Shown here piece by piece: positions 16,774 through 26,839 of a stretch of DNA of 62,016 bases (positions are counted from its first letter, which is position 1; each line of letters begins with the position of its first letter). Location of the stretch: assembly GCA_019114385.1 (NCBI GenBank), contig DXFP01000006.1, positions 1-62,016 on the forward strand, written 5' to 3'. A program made the translations under genes and the position numbers. The stretch is from Candidatus Ligilactobacillus excrementigallinarum (lineage in GTDB: Bacteria; Bacillota; Bacilli; Lactobacillales; Lactobacillaceae). The notes beneath the pieces are model-generated. The model made no database searches. It saw only the letters and a list, made by a program, of their open reading frames with translations, and was not told where the DNA came from.

Positions 16774-18046
16774 ATATCAAAAATTTAATGAAACATTATT
16801 TACAGAACGCCTTTCAAATGGACTGCAGGTTAATTTATTACCGCGACCTGAATTTCACCAAACCTATGGCATTTTAACTGCACGTTATGGTTCGATTGAT
16901 AATAAATTCATTCGTGACGGCAAATTACAGCACTATCCTAATGGAATTGCTCATTTTTTAGAGCATAAATTGTTTGAAAAAGAAGACCATGATGCTTTTG
17001 ATGAATTTGCTAAATATGGGGCAGATTCAAATGCATTTACAAGTTTTACAAGAACGAGTTATTTGTTTTCAACTTCGCAAAACATTGCGCAATGTGTAAG
17101 TAGTTTGCTTGATTTTGTACAACATCCTTTTTTTAGTACGGCAACTGTTGAGAAAGAAAAAGGAATTATTGCTCAAGAAATTAAAATGTATGAAGATGAT
17201 GCTAGTTGGCAATTGCTGTTTGGTGTAATGCAGAATTTATATCCGCAAACGGCTTTGACAGCTGATATTGCGGGAAGTGTTTCTTCAATTCAGCAAATTA
17301 CGCCAGAAATGCTGTATGAAAATTATCATGCATTTTATCAACCTGGAAATATGAGTCTGATGCTTGTAGGAAATTTTGATTTAGAGAAAATTATGAATTT
17401 AATCCGTAAATCTCAAGCTGAAATTCAGTCAAAACCGGTTCAAATTAAACGTGTTCCTCTGTTTGAAAAAAAGCCATTACCGCTTATTAAAACAGGAACT
17501 AAACGAATGAATATTATGCGACCTAAGTTAGGAATTGCAGTTCGGGGCGATTGTCAGTTAGACGTCAATGAACGGATGCAGTATAAGGTAGCTTTACAAT
17601 TACTGTTAGAAATGTTGTTTGGAGAATCCTCAAGTGATTTTCAATACCTTTATGATGCGGGAATTATTGATAATAGTTTTGGCTATGAAATTCAACTGGA
17701 AGAAGACTTTCACTTTGTGTACTTTAGTATGGATACTGCTAAAGTACAAGAGGCAAATGATGCAATTCGAGAAATATTGTTAAATGCAGGTTCAAAAATT
17801 AAGCAGCAAGAAAAAATTTTTGAGTTAATGAAAAGAGAATTTATTGGTAGATACCTTAAGGGAATGAATTCTAACGAAAATATCGCTGATCAGTTTGATC
17901 AATGGTTGTTTGGTAATCAAATAATCTTGGATGCAATCTCAGCCATTCAAAATTTAAGTATTGATGATTTAATTAAGTTAGCAGAACAATTGTTTAAGGC
18001 AGAACAAATTACAGAATTTCAAATTTTACCAAAGGAGCAGAAGTAA
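16760..18046 (+). CDS. M16-family zinc peptidase (YmfH type)
   Basis: This 428-residue protein carries the inverted zinc motif H65-F-L-E-H69 and the downstream glutamate region EKGIIAQEIKMYEDD, so it is the catalytic half of the M16 pair. The SD AAAGGAG lies inside the end of the preceding gene. In Bacillus the homologous pair is encoded in the same place between ftsK and the ymfI-ymfM-pgsA row. The natural substrate is not established here; peptide processing is an inference from the family. Confidence 0.88.
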   Translation: METIKYQKFNETLFTERLSNGLQVNLLPRPEFHQTYGILTARYGSIDNKFIRDGKLQHYPNGIAHFLEHKLFEKEDHDAFDEFAKYGADSNAFTSFTRTSYLFSTSQNIAQCVSSLLDFVQHPFFSTATVEKEKGIIAQEIKMYEDDASWQLLFGVMQNLYPQTALTADIAGSVSSIQQITPEMLYENYHAFYQPGNMSLMLVGNFDLEKIMNLIRKSQAEIQSKPVQIKRVPLFEKKPLPLIKTGTKRMNIMRPKLGIAVRGDCQLDVNERMQYKVALQLLLEMLFGESSSDFQYLYDAGIIDNSFGYEIQLEEDFHFVYFSMDTAKVQEANDAIREILLNAGSKIKQQEKIFELMKREFIGRYLKGMNSNENIADQFDQWLFGNQIILDAISAIQNLSIDDLIKLAEQLFKAEQITEFQILPKEQK

Positions 18047-18047
18047 A

Positions 18048-18773
18048 ATGAAATGGGCATTAATTTGTGGCAGTTCAGGTGATATTGGAATTCAAATTGC
18101 CAAGGATTTGGCAAATCAAGGCTGGTCCTTATATTTACATTATGCACATCATGATGAACGGATTAAACAGTTGATTAGTGAATTTAATCAGCAGTATCCT
18201 CGTCAAGATTTTTTAGCAGTTCAAGCGGATTTCTTAACAGCAGATTGTGCTTCAAAGTTAGCTGCTTCAATCTTTGGTTTAGATGCAATTATTTTTGCTC
18301 AAGGAACGACGTATTATTCTTTATTGAATGCATTTCCGACTGAAAAGATTGATGAATTATTAACGATGCAAGTTAAAACACCAATGTTGATTTTGCAAAA
18401 ACTTGAAGCAAAGTTAGCTCAGTCAAATGCTGGCAGAATAGTGTTCATCAGTTCAATTTATGGTAAAACTGGCAGTGCAATGGAAGTTCCATATAGCGCA
18501 GTTAAGGGAGCAATTAATACTTTTGTTCGGGCATACAGTAAAGAAGTCGCTTCAATGAATATTACGGTAAATGCGATTGCTCCTGGAGCGGTTGATACTC
18601 AAATGAACCAATTATTCGATCAAGATACTTTAGCTCAGATTAAGTCTGATATTCCAGTCGGACATATTGCGAAACCGGATGAAATCAGTTACTGGGTAAT
18701 AAGTTTATTAGATGAAAGAGCTGGATATATGACAGGTCAAACTTTATTTGTGAATGGTGGTTGGCTCGATTAA
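18048..18773 (+). CDS. Short-chain reductase, YmfI-like (EF-P modification candidate)
   Basis: The 241-residue SDR has the cofactor motif G8-S-S-G-D-I-G14, the catalytic Y149-S-A-V-K153, a serine block VFISSIYG before it, and a C-terminal NGGWLD. It is not the FabG of fatty-acid synthesis, which is encoded at 37 kb. Its place directly after the M16 pair and before the RodZ-like gene is that of B. subtilis YmfI, which reduces the 5-aminopentanone group on elongation factor P. That role is inferred from position and family. It begins two bases after the M16 stop with SD AAAGGAG. Confidence 0.8.
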   Translation: MKWALICGSSGDIGIQIAKDLANQGWSLYLHYAHHDERIKQLISEFNQQYPRQDFLAVQADFLTADCASKLAASIFGLDAIIFAQGTTYYSLLNAFPTEKIDELLTMQVKTPMLILQKLEAKLAQSNAGRIVFISSIYGKTGSAMEVPYSAVKGAINTFVRAYSKEVASMNITVNAIAPGAVDTQMNQLFDQDTLAQIKSDIPVGHIAKPDEISYWVISLLDERAGYMTGQTLFVNGGWLD

Positions 18774-18778
18774 TCATT

Positions 18779-18808
18779 TTGTCAGATAATTGTTTCTTAT
18801 GCTATACT
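18779..18808 (+). promoter_or_regulatory. Promoter for rodZ-like gene
   Basis: TTGTCA (18779-18784), an 18-bp spacer and an extended -10 TGcTATACT (18800-18808). It gives the RodZ-like/pgsA pair its own start, about 60 bases before the gene. Confidence 0.7.
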
Positions 18809-18871
18809 AAACTGTGTATAATATTAAAATAAATGTGAATGAAAATATACTAAGAAAGATGTGGATTTTTA

Positions 18872-19891
18872 ATGAGTGGTGTCGGTCAAAAACTCAAAGA
18901 CGCAAGAATTGCGAAGGGGTTAACTTTAGATGATTTACAACAATCAACTAAAATTCAAAAACGATATTTAATTGCGATTGAAGAAGGCAACTATGATGCA
19001 TTGCCAGGCAATTTTTATGTTCGAGCATTTGCACGTCAATATGCTGAAACTGTTGGATTAAATCCGAATGAAATTGTAAATGAAATTGATCAAGAATTAG
19101 GAACTTCTTCAACAGAAGAAGTAGAGCAAGAAGCAACTAGTCGAACTCAAAAGCAAGAACAATTGAGTCGGCCTGAGGATAGTAGCCCAAGTGCTAAATT
19201 AGTTAAATATTTGCCAACAATTATTATTGTTGTAATTGTGGTTGCAATTTTAGGAACTGTTTATGCAGTTGCATGGGGCAATCACCAAAAAGCAAAGAAT
19301 CAACAAATTGAAGAAACTAGCACAAAAGTGGCAGTTTCAACTGATGTAAAGAAAAAAGCAAGCAAAAAGAGCAAGAGCAAATCCGAAGAATCATCATCGG
19401 AAAGCAAGAAACAAAAGATTGTCAGTGCAGGAGTTAGCGGTTCAACCTTTACTTATAACATTGAAAATGCTCCGTCAGAAAACAAGATTCAACTTTCAGC
19501 ACCAAATGGCTCATCATGGGATGCGGTCTATGTTGGTGGTACTCAAACATGGCAAGGAACCTTACAAGAAGGCGATAAGCACACAATTGAAGTGCCAGCT
19601 GGAACAACTAGTGTAACTTTAAGTATTGGTAATTCAAATGCTTCAGCCGTTAAGATTAATGGACATAAGTTGAATTTCTTGGAGCAAAATGCTTCATTAA
19701 CAGTCCGGAAATTAGTAATTAATTTTGGCAATTCTTCAAGTACAGAAGGGACAACAGGCTCAACTGCAACTGAAAATTCAATACAAACAACGTCTCAAAC
19801 AAACAATGCGGTTACAACTGCCAATCAAACAGTTGGTAACCAAACACGCAATACGTATAACACATATAATAATCAAACAACAAATCGATAG
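18872..19891 (+). CDS. RodZ-like helix-turn-helix membrane protein (YmfM type)
   Basis: RodZ-type proteins link the cell-shape cytoskeleton or envelope to the membrane. The 339-residue protein has an N-terminal HTH_25-type domain (about 5-65), a Glu/Gln-rich linker, one membrane span (about 113-135), a Lys/Ser-rich stretch and an extracellular DUF4115-like beta domain (about 185-290). The end is an unusual Thr/Asn/Gln-rich tail (about 290-339) outside the domain. The position before pgsA matches YmfM of Bacillus. DNA binding by the HTH is not expected in this family. Confidence 0.87.
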   Translation: MSGVGQKLKDARIAKGLTLDDLQQSTKIQKRYLIAIEEGNYDALPGNFYVRAFARQYAETVGLNPNEIVNEIDQELGTSSTEEVEQEATSRTQKQEQLSRPEDSSPSAKLVKYLPTIIIVVIVVAILGTVYAVAWGNHQKAKNQQIEETSTKVAVSTDVKKKASKKSKSKSEESSSESKKQKIVSAGVSGSTFTYNIENAPSENKIQLSAPNGSSWDAVYVGGTQTWQGTLQEGDKHTIEVPAGTTSVTLSIGNSNASAVKINGHKLNFLEQNASLTVRKLVINFGNSSSTEGTTGSTATENSIQTTSQTNNAVTTANQTVGNQTRNTYNTYNNQTTNR

Positions 19892-19910
19892 GATAATTGA
19901 GGTGTAAGAA

Positions 19911-20504
19911 TTGAATTTACCAAATAAGCTTACAATTATGCGGATTATTTTAATCCCAATCTTTATGTTAGTATTGTTACTTCCATTAAATTGGGGTTTC
20001 GTGATTGTTGCTGGCACAGTGATTCCGCTTCAATGTTTGGTAGGAGCATTGATTTTTGCAGTGGCATCAATTACAGATTTTATTGATGGCCAAATTGCCC
20101 GCCGACAACATTTAGTAACCAATTTCGGCAAGTTTGCTGATCCATTAGCAGATAAGATGTTGGTAATGACTGCGTTTATTATTTTAGTGCAAATGGGCAA
20201 GGTTCCTGCATGGGTTGCAGCTATTATCGTATGTCGTGAACTTGCGGTAACGGGGTTAAGATTAATTGTAGTTGAAAATAATGGAGAAGTGATGGCTGCT
20301 AAAATGCCAGGAAAGATTAAAACTGCTTCTCAAATGTTTTCAATTATTTTCTTGTTCTTAAATAATGTCTTTTTTAGTAATTTGCAGATTCCAATTGGAC
20401 AAATTTTGTTGTATATCTGCTTGTTCTTTACTGTATATTCTGGAATCGAATATTTTTACAATGCAAGAACAGTTTTTGCAGATTCATTTGGAAAAAAGAA
20501 ATAG
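19911..20504 (+). CDS. pgsA: CDP-diacylglycerol-glycerol-3-phosphate 3-phosphatidyltransferase
   Basis: PgsA makes phosphatidylglycerol phosphate, the committed step to phosphatidylglycerol and cardiolipin. The 197-residue integral membrane protein has about five hydrophobic segments and the complete CDP-alcohol phosphotransferase motif D59-G60-x2-A63-R64-x8-G73-x3-D77-x3-D81. Start is TTG after GAGGTG, 19 bases after the RodZ-like stop. It is followed by a terminator. Confidence 0.95.
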   Translation: MNLPNKLTIMRIILIPIFMLVLLLPLNWGFVIVAGTVIPLQCLVGALIFAVASITDFIDGQIARRQHLVTNFGKFADPLADKMLVMTAFIILVQMGKVPAWVAAIIVCRELAVTGLRLIVVENNGEVMAAKMPGKIKTASQMFSIIFLFLNNVFFSNLQIPIGQILLYICLFFTVYSGIEYFYNARTVFADSFGKKK

Positions 20505-20530
20505 GATTTAACGAACTAGATGACTAATAA

Positions 20531-20572
20531 AAATGGAGGTTGAGGCAATGATTGTCACAGCCTCTCTTTTGT
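20531..20572 (+). terminator. Terminator after pgsA (repeat family)
   Basis: GAGGTTG (20536-20542) pairs with CAGCCTC (20558-20564) and is followed by TCTTTT. The loop contains the family core TGTCACAGCCTC. Confidence 0.75.
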
Positions 20573-20616
20573 CAAAAAATAAATAAATGACGTATTTAAT
20601 AGTGAGGAGGATTTTT

Positions 20617-21081
20617 ATGGATGCTGCAATTCAATCATCAACATCATCATTTAATTTATCCATCCAGAAAGTAGTGGATCAATTAGCACAACATTCACAA
20701 ACTGTTGCGTTGGCATTTGATTTTATTCCTACAGGTGACTTTCTTCAAGAATTAAATCAAGTGTCGGTCTTTGCAGGTGCTGTTGTTGCGCCGACAGATG
20801 ATGCTAAAAATGCGATGCTGGGAATTCCATATCAAATTTTGAATGCCAATGGTGCTAAGAGTGAAATTGCAGCTTCATGGATGGCAAAACAGTTGCGGAA
20901 TCAATTAAAAACATCATATGGAATCGGAATTGTTGAAAATCGAAGCAAACGAATGTACTGGCTTGCACTTTCAGATGCTGATGAAGTGAACACAGTGCCA
21001 TTGCCGTTCAGACGTCGTGAAATAGATGATCGTAAGGCAATTCAAAAGGCTTTTGAATTGCTTTCCATTGAGGTAAAATAA
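20617..21081 (+). CDS. Shortened CinA C-terminal domain protein, likely inactive
   Basis: The position between pgsA and recA is where cinA normally lies. This 154-residue protein keeps only a likeness to the CinA C-terminal (nicotinamide-nucleotide amidase) domain: a VALAFDF strand, GAVVAPTDDAKNAMLGI, and AASWMAKQLRNQLKTSYGIGIV. The whole N-terminal COG1058 domain is missing. The catalytic AESCTGG-type motif is replaced by AFDFIPTGDF, and the GxAGPxG loop by residues GIVENRSKR. The ATG follows GAGGAGG by six bases, and the reading frame is intact, so the reduced protein is probably made. An amidase role is doubtful. Confidence 0.72.
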   Translation: MDAAIQSSTSSFNLSIQKVVDQLAQHSQTVALAFDFIPTGDFLQELNQVSVFAGAVVAPTDDAKNAMLGIPYQILNANGAKSEIAASWMAKQLRNQLKTSYGIGIVENRSKRMYWLALSDADEVNTVPLPFRRREIDDRKAIQKAFELLSIEVK

Positions 21082-21086
21082 CTTCT

Positions 21087-21126
21087 CAAACATAAGTTCG
21101 CATTTTAACTTTAAATTTGGTATAAT
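21087..21126 (+). promoter_or_regulatory. recA promoter with LexA (SOS) box
   Basis: CAAACATAAGTTCG (21087-21100) matches the Gram-positive SOS box CGAACATATGTTCG at 12 of 14 bases. It overlaps the position of a weak -35 (TTCGCA, 21097-21102) that lies 18 bp before a perfect -10 TATAAT (21121-21126). LexA binding here would block recA transcription. Confidence 0.8.
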
Positions 21127-21170
21127 GCATTAGTAGAAAAGATATGACAAATTCTAAAGGAGGGAAAGTC

Positions 21171-22238
21171 GTGGCTGATGAAAGACAAGCAGCTTTGGAT
21201 GCTGCATTAAAGAAAATTGAAAAAAACTTTGGCAAGGGATCAATCATGAAGATGGGGGAAAAGGCTGATACCCAAATTTCAACTATTCCTTCGGGTTCGT
21301 TAGCTCTTGATGAAGCTTTAGGGGTTGGCGGTTATCCTCGGGGACGGATTGTTGAAATTTATGGTCCTGAAAGTTCTGGTAAAACTACCGTTGCCTTGCA
21401 TGCAGTTGCAGAAGTTCAAAAAATGGGCGGAACTGCAGCGTATATTGATGCCGAAAATGCTTTAGACCCTGCTTATGCAACAGCTTTAGGGGTAAACATT
21501 GATGAATTGTTGCTTTCACAACCTGACACTGGTGAAGAAGGACTTGAAATTGCAGATGCCTTAGTTTCATCTGGCGCAATTGATATTGTAGTTGTCGATT
21601 CTGTAGCTGCATTAGTTCCACGTGCTGAAATTGAAGGCGAAATGGGAGATGCCCACGTTGGTTTGCAAGCTCGTTTAATGTCACAAGCATTGCGGAAACT
21701 TTCAGGTACAATTAATAAAACAAAAACGATTGCCTTATTTATCAATCAAATTCGTGAAAAAGTTGGCGTGATGTTTGGTAATCCTGAAACTACTCCTGGT
21801 GGACGGGCATTAAAGTTTTATTCAACTGTGCGTCTTGAAGTTCGGCGAGCTGAACAAATCAAGGATGGCTCAGATGTAATTGGTAATCGTGCTAAGATTA
21901 AAGTTGTCAAAAATAAGGTTGCTCCACCATTTAAACAAGCTGAAGTAGATATTATGTATGGTGAAGGAATTTCAAAGACCGGCGAATTACTTGATATGGC
22001 AGTTGAAAAAGACATTATCAAGAAGAGCGGTTCATGGTTCTCGTATGGTGAAGAACGAATTGGTCAAGGTCGTGAAAATGCTAAACGGTACTTGAAAGAA
22101 CATCCTGATATGATGAAGGAAGTTACTTTGAAAGTTCGTAAAGCCTATGGAATTGCGACTGAAGAGGAAGAAAAGCAATTGGATTTGAAGTTAGAAGATT
22201 CAAAGGCAGATTCAGACAAGAAAAACTCTTCGAAATAA
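21171..22238 (+). CDS. recA: Recombinase RecA
   Basis: RecA coats single-stranded DNA, drives strand exchange and triggers LexA self-cleavage. The 355-residue protein has Walker A G65-P-E-S-S-G-K-T72, the family block [14 protein letters not shown] and an acidic C-terminal tail. The start is GTG after AAAGGAGG (21156-21163), giving [10 protein letters not shown]; the ATG at 21144 lies before the SD. A LexA-like box covers its promoter, which fits SOS induction together with dinB. Confidence 0.97.
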   Translation: MADERQAALDAALKKIEKNFGKGSIMKMGEKADTQISTIPSGSLALDEALGVGGYPRGRIVEIYGPESSGKTTVALHAVAEVQKMGGTAAYIDAENALDPAYATALGVNIDELLLSQPDTGEEGLEIADALVSSGAIDIVVVDSVAALVPRAEIEGEMGDAHVGLQARLMSQALRKLSGTINKTKTIALFINQIREKVGVMFGNPETTPGGRALKFYSTVRLEVRRAEQIKDGSDVIGNRAKIKVVKNKVAPPFKQAEVDIMYGEGISKTGELLDMAVEKDIIKKSGSWFSYGEERIGQGRENAKRYLKEHPDMMKEVTLKVRKAYGIATEEEEKQLDLKLEDSKADSDKKNSSK

Positions 22239-22255
22239 ATTTAATAGTAAGATAG

Positions 22256-22288
22256 AAGAAGTTGTGATGAAAGTCCAGCTTCTTTTTG
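22256..22288 (+). terminator. Terminator after recA (repeat family)
   Basis: AAGAAGTTG (22256-22264) pairs with CAGCTTCTT (22276-22284), followed by T's. The inside reads GTTGTGA...GTCCAGC, the reverse orientation of the repeated terminator core. Confidence 0.8.
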
Positions 22289-22388
22289 TATTCGCATATT
22301 CCTTCTCCTATTCTCATTTTTGACGTTCAGTTACCTCATCTTTGGTTTAATAAAAACTATGTTTTATGAATTTAACCGATGATTTATA

Positions 22389-22418
22389 TTGACATTTTCT
22401 CTTAAATACAACTAAAAT
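22389..22418 (+). promoter_or_regulatory. Promoter of rny
   Basis: A perfect -35 TTGACA (22389-22394) stands 18 bp before TAAAAT (22413-22418). It lies about 100 bases before rny and leaves a leader of roughly 90 nt in which I see no strong hairpin. Confidence 0.7.
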
Positions 22419-22515
22419 AAATATATGTGTGTAATAAACAAATATTAAAGATAAAATCAAGAAAAATAATTGAGCAGATTGATTATTTTCTTAGAGACGT
22501 AGCGGAGGGATAAAC

Positions 22516-24081
22516 ATGATGAATATAATTGTGATCCTCGCCGTCGCTGTTTTGACTTTGATAATTGGTTTTGTTCTTGGAGATAAGCGTCGAGTTAAGC
22601 TTTATCAAACCAGTTTAGATGAAGCAACTCAGACAGCCAAAGGAATTGTTAAAAGTGCTAAAAAAGAAGCACAACAAAAGAAAAAAGAAGCAATTGTAGA
22701 GGCTAAAGAGGAAACTCACCGCTATCGTTCTGAAGTTGAAAAGGAACTACGAGAACGAAGAACTGAAATTCAAAAACAAGAGAATCGTTTAATTCAACGT
22801 GAAGAAAATCTTGATCGCAAAGATACAATGTTGGAGAAACGAGAACAAACCTTAGATAAAAAAGAAAATCAGTTAGACTCTGATCAACAAAAAATTGAAC
22901 ATCAACGTCAAAAAGTAACAGAACTTGTTCAACAGCAACATGAAAAATTAGAAGAAGTTGCTGCATTAACAACTGATCAAGCTAAAGAACAAATCATGAA
23001 AGAAACCAAGGCAAGCTTAAATTATGAACTTGGTCAAATGATTAAAGATAGCGAAGATGAAGCTAAGGCACGGGCTGAACAAACTGCTAAAGACTTAATT
23101 GCTCAAGCAATTCAACGCAGTGCAGCCGATACTGTAGCCGAATCTACGGTATCAGTTGTTACTCTTCCTAATAATGATATGAAAGGTCGAATTATTGGTA
23201 AGGAAGGTCGGAATGTCCGAACTTTTGAAACCTTAACTGGAATTGACCTGATTATTGATGATACTCCTGATACAGTTTTATTGAGCGGATTTGATCCAGT
23301 TCGACGTGAAATTGCCAAGATGGCATTAGAAAAATTAATTCAAGACGGACGAATTCATCCAGCACGAATTGAAGAAATGGTAGATAAAGCAACTCGTGAG
23401 ATGGATGCTAAGATTCGTGAAATTGGTGAAGAAACTGTATTTGAGTTAGGTTTGAATGCAATGCATCCAGATTTGATTAAGACAATTGGACGGCTAAATT
23501 ACCGGACAAGTTATGGTCAAAATGTATTAACACATTCAATTGAAGTTGCTAAACTTGCAGGAGTATTAGCAGCAGAATTAGGAGAAGATGTTACTTTAGC
23601 GAAACGCGCAGGATTATTACACGATATTGGTAAGGCTGTAGACCATGAAATTGATGGTTCACACGTTGAAATTGGAGTTGAGTTAGCGAAAAAATACCAT
23701 GAAAATGAAGTAGTTGTAAACACAATTGCTTCACACCATGGCGATGTAGAGCCTAAGTCAGTCATTGCAGTATTAGTGGCTGCTGCGGATTCAATTTCTG
23801 CTGCTCGTCCTGGTGCACGCAGCGAATCATTAGAAAATTACCTTCATCGACTTGAAAAACTTGAGGCAATCTCAAATGAATTCGAAGGCGTAAGTAAAAG
23901 TTATGCAATTCAAGCTGGACGTGAAGTTCGCGTAATTGTAAAACCAGAACAAATTAATGATTTGGAAGCTACCGTATTGGCACGAGATATTAAAAACAAG
24001 ATTGAAAATGAACTTGAATATCCAGGTCACATTAAAGTAACGGTGATTCGTGAAACACGTGCAACTGAATATGCACGATAA
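22516..24081 (+). CDS. rny: Ribonuclease Y
   Basis: RNase Y is the membrane-anchored endoribonuclease that starts mRNA decay in Firmicutes. The 521-residue protein shows one N-terminal membrane span (about 3-21), a long Lys/Glu/Gln-rich coiled coil (about 30-200), a KH RNA-binding domain (about 215-285, with [12 protein letters not shown]) and an HD domain with H369-D370-IGK. The start follows GGAGGGA; a second ATG lies immediately after the first and could also be used. Confidence 0.95.
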   Translation: MMNIIVILAVAVLTLIIGFVLGDKRRVKLYQTSLDEATQTAKGIVKSAKKEAQQKKKEAIVEAKEETHRYRSEVEKELRERRTEIQKQENRLIQREENLDRKDTMLEKREQTLDKKENQLDSDQQKIEHQRQKVTELVQQQHEKLEEVAALTTDQAKEQIMKETKASLNYELGQMIKDSEDEAKARAEQTAKDLIAQAIQRSAADTVAESTVSVVTLPNNDMKGRIIGKEGRNVRTFETLTGIDLIIDDTPDTVLLSGFDPVRREIAKMALEKLIQDGRIHPARIEEMVDKATREMDAKIREIGEETVFELGLNAMHPDLIKTIGRLNYRTSYGQNVLTHSIEVAKLAGVLAAELGEDVTLAKRAGLLHDIGKAVDHEIDGSHVEIGVELAKKYHENEVVVNTIASHHGDVEPKSVIAVLVAAADSISAARPGARSESLENYLHRLEKLEAISNEFEGVSKSYAIQAGREVRVIVKPEQINDLEATVLARDIKNKIENELEYPGHIKVTVIRETRATEYAR

Positions 24082-24087
24082 TAAAGT

Positions 24088-24126
24088 AAAAGGTTGAGAC
24101 GTAAGTTGTCGCAGCCTTTTTATTTT
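24088..24126 (+). terminator. Terminator after rny (repeat family)
   Basis: AAAAGGTTG (24088-24096) pairs with CAGCCTTTT (24112-24120), with an inner GAC/GTC pair and a T-rich tail. Confidence 0.8.
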
Positions 24127-24219
24127 AAGTAAATTGTGTATAAACAGATATATTCATTCTACTTTGAAACGTGTTAAAATAGGGAAAGCACATACTTGAT
24201 GAGGAAAGGAAGTTTGAAC

Positions 24220-26829
24220 TTGGCACAAGCAAAATTAACTCCAATGATGGAGCAATATATGAAAATTAAAAAGCAATATCCAGATGCTTTTTTGTTTTAT
24301 CGACTTGGTGATTTTTATGAAATGTTTTATGATGATGCGGTTAAAGGTTCGCAAATTTTGGAATTAACCTTGACTCAGCGGAATCGAAACTCAAAAAATT
24401 CAATTCCAATGTGTGGCGTTCCTCATCATGCAGTTCAAAATTATATCGATATTTTAGTCGATAAAGGTTATAAAGTAGCAATTTGTGAACAAATGGAAGA
24501 CCCGCATTTAGCTAAAGGAATGGTTAAGCGGGAAGTTATTCAATTAGTTACCCCTGGAACATTAATAGATGAGTCTGCTGGAGATGCAAAGGAAAATAAT
24601 TATTTAACTGCAGTACATGAAGCAGATGGTCAGTATGGCTTTGCATATGTTGATCTTTCCACGGGAGAACTAAAAGCAGCAACTTTAGATAATCAAGATA
24701 GTTTAATTAATGAAGTAACTAGTTTGCGTACGAAGGAAATTGTAGTAGATGATTCAGTTTCGAATAAAACGCGGGATACGTTGAAGAAACTAAAGATTTT
24801 ACTATCCGAACAAGAACAAGTTGAAAATAAGGCAGAATTTTCATATGCAGTTCAAGATTTACAAAGTAAGTTAGAAACTGAAGTTGTTAAACACTTATTA
24901 ATGTATGTAGATGTTACTCAAAAACGAGCATTAGCTCACTTGCAACGTGCAGTGCATTATGAACCATCGGCATATTTAAAATTAGATCGGTTTGCTAAAC
25001 GAAATTTGGAATTATTACAAAATTCACGAACAGGCAAAAAATCAGGAACGTTACTTTGGATTTTAGATTCTACCAAAACAGCGATGGGAGGTCGCTTATT
25101 AAAACAATGGATTTCGCGTCCATTGTTGTCCCGTAAAGAAATTCTTCAACGACAATCAATCGTTAAAAATTTAATGGAGCACTTCTTTGAACGAAATAAT
25201 TTGCAAGATGAATTGACCAACGTGTATGATTTAGAGCGTTTAGCAGGTAAAGTAGCATTTGGAAATGTTAATGGACGTGATTTAATTCAACTTAAAACCT
25301 CACTTAATCATGTTCCGCAAATTCGTTACTTATTAACTGAATTGAATGAAAATGGTATTTATGATGATTTATTAGCTCAACTAGATCCAGTTGAAGAGGT
25401 AGCTGATTTAATTGAACGGGCGATTGTTGATGATCCGCCAATTTCAGTTACTGATGGTAATTTGATTCGTGAAGGTTATGATGATGAATTAGACCAATAT
25501 GTTGACGCAATGAAAAATGGTAAAAATTGGTTAGCTGAATTGGAAGAACAAGAGCGTGAAGCAACTGGAATCCATAATTTAAAAATTGGCTATAATAAGG
25601 TTTTCGGTTATTACATTGAAGTTTCAAAAGGGAACATTAGCAAAGTTCCTGATCGTTATCAACGAAAACAAACTTTAGTCAACGCAGAACGTTTTATTAC
25701 GCCGGAATTAAAAGAAAAAGAGTCCTTAATTTTAGGCTCAGAAACTAAGGCATATGATTTACAATACAAGTTATTTGTTGATATCCGTGAACAAATTAAA
25801 GATCAAATTAAACGATTGCAAAGCTTAGCTGCGGCTTTAGCACAATTAGATGTCTTGCAAAGTTTTGCGGTTGTGAGTGAAAATCATCAATTTGTCCAAC
25901 CAACATTATTAGAACATGGTCACGATTTAGCAATAAAAGCTGGTTGGCATCCGGTAGTTGAACAAGTAATGGGACATCAAAGTTATGTTCCAAATGATAT
26001 TCGAATGGATGAAAACCAGACAATTTTATTGATTACGGGACCAAATATGTCTGGGAAAAGTACCTATATGCGTCAGTTAGCCTTGACAGTGATTATGGCT
26101 CAAATTGGCTGCTTTGTTCCAGCTGAGTCAGCACAGATGCCAATTTTTGATCAAATTTTTACGCGGATTGGAGCTGCCGATGATCTGATTTCTGGTGAAT
26201 CAACGTTTATGGTTGAAATGAAAGAAGCAAATGAAGCACTCGCAAATGCAAGCGAGAATAGTTTGATCTTATTTGATGAAATTGGACGTGGAACGGCAAC
26301 TTATGATGGAATGGCACTTGCTCAGGCAATTATCGAATTCATTCATGATCATGTACATGCTAAAACACTATTTTCAACGCACTATCACGAATTAACTGTT
26401 TTAGACCAGGAATTAGAACACTTAACCAATATACATGTAGGGGCAATAGAGAAAAATGGCGAATTGATTTTCTTACACAAAATGCAACCCGGACCTGCAG
26501 ATAAATCTTATGGAATTCATGTTGCTAAGTTGGCAGGCATGCCAGATTCATTATTGAAGCGGGCCGATATGATTTTACATGATTTAGAAGCGGATAATAA
26601 TCAAGTTGAAATTCAAGCCAATGATCGAAAAGCAGAAGAAACTTCGACTCAAATTGCAAATGAAATCGATGAGCAATTGTCACTTTTTGAACCGGAAAAA
26701 GTTAAGTTAGATACAAATGAATCTAATTTATTGCAGGAAATTAAGGAAACAAACTTGATGTCACTAACACCGATGCAAGTAATGAATTTGGTAAATAATT
26801 GGCAGCAAAAATTAATGCATAAAGAATAG
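24220..26829 (+). CDS. mutS: DNA mismatch repair protein MutS
   Basis: MutS recognises mismatches and starts repair with MutL. The 869-residue protein has the mismatch-binding FYEMFYDDA motif near residue 38, connector and lever domains, and the ATPase with Walker A G607-P-N-M-S-G-K-S614 and [19 protein letters not shown] motifs. The start is TTG seven bases after AAAGGAAG; upstream TTG/ATG codons at 24196 and 24199 lie before the SD. An extended -10 TGtTAAAAT at 24172-24180 is the likely promoter. It is followed by mutL after 10 bases. Confidence 0.95.
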   Translation: MAQAKLTPMMEQYMKIKKQYPDAFLFYRLGDFYEMFYDDAVKGSQILELTLTQRNRNSKNSIPMCGVPHHAVQNYIDILVDKGYKVAICEQMEDPHLAKGMVKREVIQLVTPGTLIDESAGDAKENNYLTAVHEADGQYGFAYVDLSTGELKAATLDNQDSLINEVTSLRTKEIVVDDSVSNKTRDTLKKLKILLSEQEQVENKAEFSYAVQDLQSKLETEVVKHLLMYVDVTQKRALAHLQRAVHYEPSAYLKLDRFAKRNLELLQNSRTGKKSGTLLWILDSTKTAMGGRLLKQWISRPLLSRKEILQRQSIVKNLMEHFFERNNLQDELTNVYDLERLAGKVAFGNVNGRDLIQLKTSLNHVPQIRYLLTELNENGIYDDLLAQLDPVEEVADLIERAIVDDPPISVTDGNLIREGYDDELDQYVDAMKNGKNWLAELEEQEREATGIHNLKIGYNKVFGYYIEVSKGNISKVPDRYQRKQTLVNAERFITPELKEKESLILGSETKAYDLQYKLFVDIREQIKDQIKRLQSLAAALAQLDVLQSFAVVSENHQFVQPTLLEHGHDLAIKAGWHPVVEQVMGHQSYVPNDIRMDENQTILLITGPNMSGKSTYMRQLALTVIMAQIGCFVPAESAQMPIFDQIFTRIGAADDLISGESTFMVEMKEANEALANASENSLILFDEIGRGTATYDGMALAQAIIEFIHDHVHAKTLFSTHYHELTVLDQELEHLTNIHVGAIEKNGELIFLHKMQPGPADKSYGIHVAKLAGMPDSLLKRADMILHDLEADNNQVEIQANDRKAEETSTQIANEIDEQLSLFEPEKVKLDTNESNLLQEIKETNLMSLTPMQVMNLVNNWQQKLMHKE

Positions 26830-26839
26830 GGGAATTTCA

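Noticed and set aside
18048-18773. A second FabG for fatty-acid synthesis
   Set aside because: It is an SDR enzyme, but its place in the ymfF-ymfH-ymfI-ymfM row fits the EF-P-related reductase, and the fab operon has its own FabG.
21385-21745. Long minus-strand open frames inside recA
   Set aside because: They are antisense shadows of a strongly conserved gene with no SD.
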